Positions 57,521-64,000 of a stretch of DNA of 64,000 nt are shown one piece after another (within the stretch, counting starts at the first letter, position 1; the number at the start of each line of letters is the position of its first letter). Position numbers and translations under genes: made by a program. Source of the stretch: Flavobacteriales bacterium (GTDB taxonomy: Bacteria; Bacteroidota; Bacteroidia; Flavobacteriales_F; PHOS-HE28); assembly GCA_016703105.1 (NCBI GenBank), contig JADJCS010000001.1, positions 124,001 through 188,000 of the forward strand. Direction: 5' to 3'. A model generated the notes under the pieces. It worked only from the letters and a program-made list of their open reading frames with translations. It was not told the origin of the DNA and did not search any database.

Positions 57521-60500
57521 ATGCTCCGACGATCCGCCCTCCTTGCCGTACTACTGCCACTGCTGGCCCAAGGCCAGCGGTTCTACTTCGAGAACATCGG
57601 GGTGCAGGAGAACCTACCCGCACAGAAGGTGAACGCGGTGTTGCAGGATAGCAGCGGCTTGATGTGGATCGGCACCGAGGCTGGTTTGGCCAGTTATGAC
57701 GGGGTGAACGTCACCCCGTTCAGCAACGGGGGGGATCTAGCGCCCAACGGTGTGCGCTGTTTGTTGCTCGACCGCGACCAACATCTCTGGGTCGGCCATC
57801 TGGGTGGGGGGCTGTCCCGCTTCGACGGCCTGCGTTGGCACATGGTACAACTCCAAGGTGTGAAACTTAGCACCGATGTGACGGGGATCACGCAAGACAG
57901 TACCGGCGCCATTTGGATCGGCACCTTCGGCGAGGGTGTCCTGCGTTTCAGCCCAGGCGAGGCCGGATCATCACCCACGGCCGAACGCATTGAGGAGGCC
58001 CAAGGCGCGAACGCGCAGATCACCGGCGTGGTCCGCTTGCGCGATGGGCGTGTTTGCGTGATCGATGCCACCGGTGCGATCCAGCAATGGAACGCGGCGG
58101 CTTCGCGCTTCGAACCCCTGACCGTCCCGGGTGTCACGGACATGCACCAAGTGACGGCGCTCTACCAGGACCGATCCGGAAGTCTTTGGATCGGGACCAC
58201 GATCGGCGGCGCCTTCCGCCAGGATGCCCGGACGGGCATGGTGGAAGTATTCGACCTGAACCGGGGGTTACCCAGCAGCATTGTCCTCAGCTTCGGTGAG
58301 GATGCGGAAGGTCGTATTTGGATCGGCACGTGGGATAGTGGTATTGCGCGCGTCGACGCGCGCGGCGTGCGGCGTTTCACAGCGGGCAACGGTCTGCACG
58401 GCAATTCGGTCCGCTGTCTGGCGTCCGATCGCGAAGGGAACATGTTGATCGGCACCACCCACAACGGCATGGATGTGTTCAAGGGTGAACGCTTCCAGAA
58501 TTTCGGCGAGGACGATGGGTTGATGGACCGCGAAGTATGGAGCGTGGTGGAGGACAAAGAGGGACGTATTTGGTTCGGCACCAGCGGTGGGATCGGCATC
58601 CTCGACCCCGACGAGACCAGTACCGCCCGGGTGAAGACCCTGAGCATGCAGCAAGGCAAACTCACCAGTAACCGTGTGCGCAGCTTGCGTATCGACCAAC
58701 GTGGCCAGATCTGGGTGGGTACCGAGACCGGTGGTCTGCTGGAATTGGAACCTTCGCTCTTTCGGGCCAACGCGCACGAGGAACTCTCCCCATACATACC
58801 CGAGCTGAAGGTGACCGCCTTGGAGGTGGGACTACTTGGTGAGATCTGGATAGGCACTTTGCGCGGCCTGGTCCGCATGCTGCCCGGAAGTGGTCAGATA
58901 CCGATGGTCTATGGGCAAGCCGACGGTCTGGCCAGCGACAATGTGAGCGCGTTGTACCGGGACCCGCACGGTACGCTCTGGGTGGGATGCACCTCCGCTG
59001 GCATTGCCCGCATCGACAACGGCATCGCCAAGTCCATTGCGCTGGAGGACCGTTTCACACCCACTTGCTTCGTGGAGGATGCGGAGGGGCGATTGTGGGT
59101 GGGGACAGAAGGGCAAGGACTTATGATCCTGAAGGACGACCGGATCGTGGAGCGCCATTCCGTAGCTACAGGTCTTCTCAGCAACAGCGTGCGTTCGATC
59201 GCACTGGACGGCCAGGACCATGTTTGGATCGGCACCACCAAGGGGTTGAACAAATGGCGACCCAAAGTGGATGGCTTCCTGTCCTTCACGGACCGCTCCG
59301 GTTTCACGGGTATCGAAGCGAAACTGGGCGCGGTATGCCGCACGGAGGGCGGGGACCTTTGGTTCGGCACGGCGAACGGGGCCACGCGGGTACTAGCGGC
59401 CAAAGGCGCCGATCGTATGCCGCCACCCTCCGTGGCATTGCGCGAACTGAAAGTGAACTTGGAGGAACGCGTCGCGGAGCCTGACCTGTCCCTGTCGCAT
59501 ACGGAACGCAACCTGCGCTTCACCTATGGGTGCGTCTCGCTCAGTGATCCTGGCGCAGTGCGTTACCAATATCAGCTCAAGGGCTTGGATACGGATTGGC
59601 AACCCGTTACCGAAGAGACCACCGCCAGCTATCCTGCACTGCCGCCGGGGGGGTATACCTTCCGGGTGAAGGCCATCAACCGGGCGGGCGTGTGGAGCGA
59701 ACCGCTGGAGTACGCGTTCTTGATCCATCCACCTTGGTACCGGTCGTGGTGGTTCTATACCCTGCTGGCGTTCACCATCGGTCTGGCGCTCTTCAGCTTC
59801 ATCAAAGTGCGCGAACGCCAGCTGCGGTTGCGTAACCAGATATTGGAGAAGCGTGTGGAGGAGCGTACCGCTGAGGTGGTGGCGCAGAGCAATGAGATCG
59901 AGGGCCAGAAGGTCCGCATCGAGGACTTGCTGCTCAATATCCTGCCCAAGGAGATCAGCGAAGAGCTGAAGGAAAAGGGCAAGGCCACCGCCCGCCGCCA
60001 TGAGGAGGTGTCGGTGCTCTTCACCGATATGAAAGGGTTCACCAAGGCGGCGGAGAAGATGACCCCGGAGGAACTGGTGAACGAACTGGACGAGTGTTTC
60101 ATCCACTTCGATGAGATCGTGGGGCGCTACGGCATCGAGAAGATCAAGACCATCGGCGATAGCTACATGTGCGCGGCCGGGGTGCCCACGCGCGATGCCC
60201 ACCATGCCTGCAAATGCGCGCTTGCGGCTCTGGAGGTGCGCGACCTGATGGAAGCGCAGAGGCAACAACGTGAAGCCCAAGGGAAGGAACCTTGGATCCT
60301 GCGTATCGGTGTGCATACCGGACCGGTGGTGGCCGGCGTGGTGGGCCGACGCAAATTCGCGTATGACATTTGGGGCGATACGGTGAACACCGCGAGCCGG
60401 ATGGAGAGCAGTGGTGAACCGGGCGAGGTGAACATAAGCGGCACTACCTACGCCCTGGTGAAGGACCGGTTCGAGTGCGAGCACCGCGGCCAAGTGGAGG

Positions 60501-60640
60501 CGAAGAACAAGGGTGCCATCGACATGTACTTCGTGCGACGGATCAAGGAGGGTTGGTGTTCCGATCCGAAAGGCCATCTGCCGAACGAACGCTTCCTCAA
60601 GGAGATCGGACTAGCCGTGGCGCAAGATCAGCTCGCGTAG
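57521..60640 (+). CDS. Two-component-regulator propeller sensor fused to a class III adenylate cyclase
   Basis: A 1039-residue membrane protein. A signal peptide (MLRRSALLAVLLPLLAQGQ) precedes propeller repeats such as GLMWIGTEAGLASYDG, RIWIGTWDSGIARVD and HVWIGTTKGLNKW to about residue 640, then a Y_Y_Y domain. One membrane helix (WWFYTLLAFTIGLALFSF), a coiled coil and a class III cyclase follow. Metal Asp residues are Asp836 (LFTDMKGFT) and Asp880 (KTIGDSYM). Lys876 and Asp949 (YDIWGD) are the adenine-selecting residues, and TVNTASRM supplies the transition-state Asn and Arg. So cAMP, not cGMP, is predicted. The sensor half is like that of the histidine kinase at 23275. Its 3' end overlaps the convergent Nudix gene by 30 bases. 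Confidence 0.88.
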   Translation: MLRRSALLAVLLPLLAQGQRFYFENIGVQENLPAQKVNAVLQDSSGLMWIGTEAGLASYDGVNVTPFSNGGDLAPNGVRCLLLDRDQHLWVGHLGGGLSRFDGLRWHMVQLQGVKLSTDVTGITQDSTGAIWIGTFGEGVLRFSPGEAGSSPTAERIEEAQGANAQITGVVRLRDGRVCVIDATGAIQQWNAAASRFEPLTVPGVTDMHQVTALYQDRSGSLWIGTTIGGAFRQDARTGMVEVFDLNRGLPSSIVLSFGEDAEGRIWIGTWDSGIARVDARGVRRFTAGNGLHGNSVRCLASDREGNMLIGTTHNGMDVFKGERFQNFGEDDGLMDREVWSVVEDKEGRIWFGTSGGIGILDPDETSTARVKTLSMQQGKLTSNRVRSLRIDQRGQIWVGTETGGLLELEPSLFRANAHEELSPYIPELKVTALEVGLLGEIWIGTLRGLVRMLPGSGQIPMVYGQADGLASDNVSALYRDPHGTLWVGCTSAGIARIDNGIAKSIALEDRFTPTCFVEDAEGRLWVGTEGQGLMILKDDRIVERHSVATGLLSNSVRSIALDGQDHVWIGTTKGLNKWRPKVDGFLSFTDRSGFTGIEAKLGAVCRTEGGDLWFGTANGATRVLAAKGADRMPPPSVALRELKVNLEERVAEPDLSLSHTERNLRFTYGCVSLSDPGAVRYQYQLKGLDTDWQPVTEETTASYPALPPGGYTFRVKAINRAGVWSEPLEYAFLIHPPWYRSWWFYTLLAFTIGLALFSFIKVRERQLRLRNQILEKRVEERTAEVVAQSNEIEGQKVRIEDLLLNILPKEISEELKEKGKATARRHEEVSVLFTDMKGFTKAAEKMTPEELVNELDECFIHFDEIVGRYGIEKIKTIGDSYMCAAGVPTRDAHHACKCALAALEVRDLMEAQRQQREAQGKEPWILRIGVHTGPVVAGVVGRRKFAYDIWGDTVNTASRMESSGEPGEVNISGTTYALVKDRFECEHRGQVEAKNKGAIDMYFVRRIKEGWCSDPKGHLPNERFLKEIGLAVAQDQLA

Positions 60641-61249
60641 CTCGGCCAGCATCATCGCGGTGGCGCCCCATACCACCTGCCCGGCCAGATCGAAATAGGG
60701 GATGGTCGCTTTTCGCCCCAGCACTTGGATGTAGTGTTCCCGGTGTTGGACCACGTCTTCCCGGACCAGATCGGCCAAGGGTACCTCCACCAGCGCCTGC
60801 ACTTCACGTGGATCCGGACGCACCGGTCCAAGCTCGGCCCGATAGGCCACGAAGGGCGTTACCAGTGATCGGCTGGGCGGGATGTAGACCTGGCTCAGCG
60901 CCCCGAGCACCTCGATACCCGAGGGATGCACACCGGTCTCTTCCCCGAATTCGCGCAGGGCGGTGGCTTGCAGATCGGCATCGTGCGCCTCGCGTCGCCC
61001 GCCGGGGAAGCTTACCTGCCCACTGTGTACACCATCATATTCCGGCCGCACCATGAGCAACGTGTGCAGCCTTTCTTCCTTGGGAAAGAGAAGCACCAAC
61101 ACGGCGCTCTCCCGTGGCGCTCGGTCCTGTCGCAACGCCGCTTCGATATCGGGTCGCTTATATCCGCTCAATTCCAAAAAGCGATCATGGCCAGGCAACG
61201 GTTCCGCCAAGGCCGCACGCAATCCGGCAAGAATTCCGCTCGCCTTCAC
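60611..61249 (-). CDS. CoA pyrophosphatase, Nudix family
   Basis: A 212-residue Nudix hydrolase of the CoAse type (NudL/YeaB-like), which cleaves coenzyme A and its derivatives to 3',5'-ADP and phosphopantetheine. The family N-terminal signature is ESAVLVLLFPKEERLHTLLM near residue 48, and the Nudix box is the GGRREAHDADLQATALREFG stretch followed by EETG, whose acidic residues bind Mg2+. It overlaps the lipoprotein gene start by 4 bases and converges with the cyclase gene over 30 bases. Confidence 0.9.
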   Translation of the reverse strand: MKASGILAGLRAALAEPLPGHDRFLELSGYKRPDIEAALRQDRAPRESAVLVLLFPKEERLHTLLMVRPEYDGVHSGQVSFPGGRREAHDADLQATALREFGEETGVHPSGIEVLGALSQVYIPPSRSLVTPFVAYRAELGPVRPDPREVQALVEVPLADLVREDVVQHREHYIQVLGRKATIPYFDLAGQVVWGATAMMLAELRELILRHG

Positions 61250-61731
61250 GCACCGAGCACCTTGGCGAGTTCGGCGGCTTCCTGCTTAAATGTGTGCCGT
61301 TCCTTGCCCGCGATCAGGCGCGCGCCCTCCAACGCGCGGTCAAGCTGGTCGCTACATAGCCAACAGAGCACGGTGTACCATTCCGCGGCCTCAGCGTAGT
61401 TCTGTCGATCGGCGTTCTCCACGAAGTCCAGTTGCAGTTCGGCGTCGAAAGGCCGACCGGCGCCCAGGTAGCAACTGGCCAGGTACATGCGGATCTGTTC
61501 CAGGTTCTGTGCGGACTTCAGTTCTTTCACCAGCAACTCCGCCGCCGTCGCGAACTCGTGATCGGAATACGCCGCCATGGCATCGAGCAAGTTGGCGTTC
61601 TCGCTGGTCCGTGGCCGATCACTGATCACATCCGGGTAGGGCTCGAAGAACTCCGCGCACCGTCCGCTCGTGCCGCTCCTTCCGCAGGCCATCAGCGCCA
61701 GCAGCACCATCCACATACAACCTTTTCGCAT
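61246..61731 (-). CDS. Putative small lipoprotein with TPR-like helices
   Basis: A protein of about 161 residues from the ATG at 61731. A lipoprotein signal (MRKGCMWMVLLALMACG) has a likely lipobox Cys in LMAC. The mature part is helical with TPR-like pairs (HEFATAAELLVKELKSA, QIRMYLASCYLGAGRPFDAE, ALEGARLIAGKERHTFKQEA). The function is unknown. Its start is 13 bases from the preceding signal peptidase stop. The Nudix gene begins on its stop codon, so the three genes form one operon. Confidence 0.68.
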   Translation of the reverse strand: MRKGCMWMVLLALMACGRSGTSGRCAEFFEPYPDVISDRPRTSENANLLDAMAAYSDHEFATAAELLVKELKSAQNLEQIRMYLASCYLGAGRPFDAELQLDFVENADRQNYAEAAEWYTVLCWLCSDQLDRALEGARLIAGKERHTFKQEAAELAKVLGA

Positions 61732-61735
61732 GTTG

Positions 61736-61743
61736 CGAAGGTA
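61736..61743 (-). promoter_or_regulatory. Promoter -7-like box before the small lipoprotein gene
   Basis: The minus strand reads TACCTTCG, seven of eight matches to TAnnTTTG, only 4 bases before the ATG at 61731. If active it gives a leaderless transcript, or implies a start at the in-frame ATG at 61716. Confidence 0.4.
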
Positions 61744-61744
61744 T

Positions 61745-62701
61745 CTACCGTGCCACGCCTTGAAGGGTCCGTTCCCAACGCAACGCATGCCGTTCACTGT
61801 CCAAGGAGAGAAGCACGCGCTGCGCTCTACCTACCAGATGGTCGGCCGGCACGAAGCCCCAGTGCCTGGAATCCGCGCTGTTGTGGCGGCTGTCGCCCAG
61901 CACGAAGTAGTGGTCCTGCCCGATCACGTAGCGCTCCAAGGGCTCGCTGTCCAGGAGCAAGGTGTTGCCGGCCACTTCCAAGGAGTGTCCCTCATAGCGC
62001 GTCATGATCCGGTCGTAGAGCGGGAGCGTGCCCACATTGACATTTACGGTATCGCCTTCAGCTGGGATCCTGATCGGGCCGTACGCGTCGGTGCTCCAAG
62101 GTTGAATGGGGCTGAAGGGGAAGAGGTGCCTGGCGGGCTTCAGGCTCAAGCCCATGGGAGCTACTGAGCGCACTTCGGGCAGTGCTTCCACCAGTGCCGC
62201 GAGCGACCTGTTAAGAGGCACCTCCAAGTGGTCATCGTTCCGGAGCAGGTAAGCCTCCGGAAGGCCGATGGCATGGGCCACTTGCACCGCATCGGCCCCG
62301 GCCTTCAAGCGCACCAGGTAGCGCTGTGTTTGGCCGGGCCAGGGCCCTAGCACCATTCCGTTCACGAACAAATGGCCGTTGCGGATGCGCACGGTATCCC
62401 CCGGCAGACCTACGATCCGCTTGACCAGAAGTTGGCGCCGCCCCATGCGCACATCATCCTGTGCTGGATCGCGGAAGACCGCGACGTCCCCGCGTTGGAA
62501 CCCGGTCCATACGGGCCAGCGCTGTACCGCCACCACATCACCGGGCACCAAGGTGGCGAACATGCTGGTGCTTTGCACGATCACCCAGCGCAACACGAAA
62601 GTGTGTACAAGGATCAGCAGCACCATGGCCTGCAGGAAAGCCCGGGTCCAAGAGCTCAGCCCGCGCCAACGTTCCCCCAGTGATCGCATCGGTCCGGACA
62701 A
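61745..62701 (-). CDS. lepB: Signal peptidase I (short form)
   Basis: A 318-residue type I leader peptidase. The N-terminal membrane helix (AFLQAMVLLILVHTFVLRW) leads into the catalytic region: VQSTSMFATLVPGDVV with the nucleophile Ser, then the general-base Lys in LLVKRIVGLPGDTV. The later motif YFVLGDSRHNSADSRHWGFV (box E) is present, then VGRAQRVLLSLD. It is smaller and quite different from the second signal peptidase 26 bases upstream, so the pair may divide pre-protein substrates or act as an interacting pair. Confidence 0.92.
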   Translation of the reverse strand: MSGPMRSLGERWRGLSSWTRAFLQAMVLLILVHTFVLRWVIVQSTSMFATLVPGDVVAVQRWPVWTGFQRGDVAVFRDPAQDDVRMGRRQLLVKRIVGLPGDTVRIRNGHLFVNGMVLGPWPGQTQRYLVRLKAGADAVQVAHAIGLPEAYLLRNDDHLEVPLNRSLAALVEALPEVRSVAPMGLSLKPARHLFPFSPIQPWSTDAYGPIRIPAEGDTVNVNVGTLPLYDRIMTRYEGHSLEVAGNTLLLDSEPLERYVIGQDHYFVLGDSRHNSADSRHWGFVPADHLVGRAQRVLLSLDSERHALRWERTLQGVAR

Positions 62702-62727
62702 AGCTCGCCGATCGCGGTACCGACCCC

Positions 62728-64000
62728 TTACTTGCGTCCTACCAAGGTGAAGAGACGCTTCCAGCGAATGCCTGTGTAGGGATCCTTGGTGAACCAGATC
62801 AGCACCGCCTTGCCCACCACATGGTCATGCGGCACGAAGCCCCAGAAGCGCGCATCCTGCGAGCGGTGGCGGTTGTCGCCCATCAGCCAGAAGTAGTCCT
62901 GCTGGAAGGTGTAGCTCGTGGCTTCCTTGCCGTTGATGAGGATCCGTCCACCTTCCACACGCACATCGTTGTGCTCGTACACCCGGATCGCACGCTCGTA
63001 GAGCGGAAGGTTGTGCAGGTCCAAGGCAAGGGTCGCGCCCTTCTTCGGGATCCACAGCGGGCCGAAGTTGTCCTCGCTCCAATCATAGTCCGGGTGGTTG
63101 GGGAAATAGGGCCATTTGTGGTACGGTGAGGCATAGCCCTTCGGATGGTCCTGGCGCGTCATGTTCACCACGTTGTTGAAGGTCTTCAGTTTGGCCGCGT
63201 TCGCCTCGGTGAGCGGGATGCTCACACCGCCGTTCTCACCGGGGGAGAGGTCGTCCGGACTGATGTCGTACTGTTCCTTCAGCATCCGTTCGTTGAACCG
63301 GTCCTTCAGTATGAATTCGTAGCCGTACTGCGCCATGCCGGGCAGGTCCTGTTGCTCGCCGTTGATGAATACGAAGCCATGTCGGACTTCGATCGTGTCA
63401 CCGGCAACAGCAACACAGCGCTTGATGTAGTTCTCCTTCTTGTCCAGCGGCCGCACCAAAATGCCACCGGTCTCCACTTGCCGCACCTGTCCATCCACCA
63501 TGTTCAACATCTTGAACTTCGGGTCGTGGATCTTGTCGCGACCGTAGTCGCGCACCAGTTGGTAGTAGCTCTGGTTCTGGAAATTGGCCACCACGGTATC
63601 GCCCTCGGGGAAGTTGAAGACCACCGCATCACCGCGTTGCGGATCGCCGAAGCCCGGCAGGCGCCGATAGGGTTGCTTGAACCACTCCACGAAGCTGGGC
63701 ATGCTCGCGGTGAAGGGCATGGTGTGGTGCGTGAAGGGGAAGGTGAGCGGGGTCATCGGCATGCGCGGGCCGTAGCTCAACTTGCTCACGAAGAGATAAT
63801 CGCCCACCAGCAGGCTCTTCTCCATGGAAGGCGTAGGAATGGTGAAGGCCTCGAAGGTGAAGGTGCGGAACACCGTAGCGACGATCACCGCGAAAAGGAT
63901 CGCATCGCCCCATTGGCCCAACCGCCCGCGCTTGCGTTGTGCTACAGGAATTGGACCCACGTACGCGTGCTTCGGCGAGAACACCAGCTGCGGGATCTTC
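62728..64000 (-). CDS. lepB: Signal peptidase I (long form, N-terminus may run past the window)
   Basis: At least 418 residues. The membrane helix GDAILFAVIVATVFRTFTF precedes IPTPSMEKSLLVGDYLFVSK with the nucleophile Ser, then the Lys in YIKRCVAVAGDTIEV and box E, WLMGDNRHRSQDARFWGFVP. A long insertion between the two catalytic parts (about residues 100-330, beginning LPGFGDPQRGDAVVFNFPEG) is characteristic of large Bacteroidota signal peptidases. The frame stays open to the window edge, with KIPQLVFSPKHAYVGPIP before the hydrophobic part, so the N-terminus probably extends beyond position 64000. It is the first gene of the minus-strand set signal peptidase-signal peptidase-lipoprotein-Nudix. 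Confidence 0.9.
   Translation of the reverse strand, partial: KIPQLVFSPKHAYVGPIPVAQRKRGRLGQWGDAILFAVIVATVFRTFTFEAFTIPTPSMEKSLLVGDYLFVSKLSYGPRMPMTPLTFPFTHHTMPFTASMPSFVEWFKQPYRRLPGFGDPQRGDAVVFNFPEGDTVVANFQNQSYYQLVRDYGRDKIHDPKFKMLNMVDGQVRQVETGGILVRPLDKKENYIKRCVAVAGDTIEVRHGFVFINGEQQDLPGMAQYGYEFILKDRFNERMLKEQYDISPDDLSPGENGGVSIPLTEANAAKLKTFNNVVNMTRQDHPKGYASPYHKWPYFPNHPDYDWSEDNFGPLWIPKKGATLALDLHNLPLYERAIRVYEHNDVRVEGGRILINGKEATSYTFQQDYFWLMGDNRHRSQDARFWGFVPHDHVVGKAVLIWFTKDPYTGIRWKRLFTLVGRK

Overview
The window is chromosomal DNA of a GC-rich member of the Bacteroidota, most likely a Flavobacteriales-type lineage. Support comes from type IX secretion (T9SS) C-terminal sorting domains, promoter boxes of the Bacteroidota type TAnnTTTG, the block rpmB-rpmG-DUF4295-ftsY-rimO, the block bamD-rpoZ-coaBC-DUF4835-recN, a bacillithiol gene (bshC), and families largely confined to this phylum (DUF4835, DUF4295, DUF5723, two-component-regulator propellers). 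I saw no tRNA, rRNA, CRISPR array, insertion sequence or prophage. Every gap between genes is shorter than 300 bases.

Layout. 1-2.1 kb: end of a membrane protein and a DUF218 protein. 2.1-4.3 kb: a secreted serine protease (minus strand, frame broken). 4.4-10.3 kb: miaE, cinA, a methyltransferase, then the ribosomal protein/ftsY/rimO operon. 10.3-22.5 kb: cell-surface proteins on the minus strand (a delta-60-repeat protein, a haem-binding protein, two tandem paralogous head-repeat adhesins). 22.6-26.3 kb: a NarL-type response regulator and a propeller histidine kinase. 26.4-33.7 kb: secreted hydrolase-like genes (a C25-like protein, a broken papain-like protease, a PNGase F-like/LamG protein). 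33.8-35.3 kb: bshC. 35.3-39.3 kb: a Calx-beta surface protein. 39.5-42.8 kb: guaA and a LysM/periplasmic-binding protein. 42.8-47.3 kb: AI-2E permease, a three-gene envelope-stress-like module (YtxH, holin-like, unknown), DUF3817, a small unknown and an alpha-oxoamine synthase. 47.4-53.6 kb: bamD, rpoZ, coaBC, DUF4835, recN, fabI. 53.7-60.6 kb: DUF5723 outer-membrane protein, a TPR/pseudo-caspase and a propeller sensor fused to an adenylate cyclase. 60.6-64 kb: Nudix hydrolase, a lipoprotein and two tandem signal peptidases, the last running off the window.

How the genes work together. Much of the window builds or supplies the cell envelope: BamD, SecA-independent targeting by FtsY, two leader peptidases, and at least four cargo proteins with T9SS-like C-termini. 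Two sensors share the same periplasmic propeller design but have different outputs (histidine kinase versus cyclase). A sequence motif shared by both adhesin promoters and the leader of the response regulator gene suggests one local regulatory circuit.

Nine genes have reading frames broken by small indels or a deletion, including normally indispensable ones (coaBC, recN). That density looks more like consensus errors in the assembly than real gene decay, although the papain-like gene has lost its catalytic-cysteine segment and the caspase-like gene lacks both its cysteine and its domain end. The most interesting candidates are the pseudo-caspase next to the propeller-cyclase, the adhesin/response-regulator motif, and a class of promoter boxes lying only 4-7 bases before the start codon.
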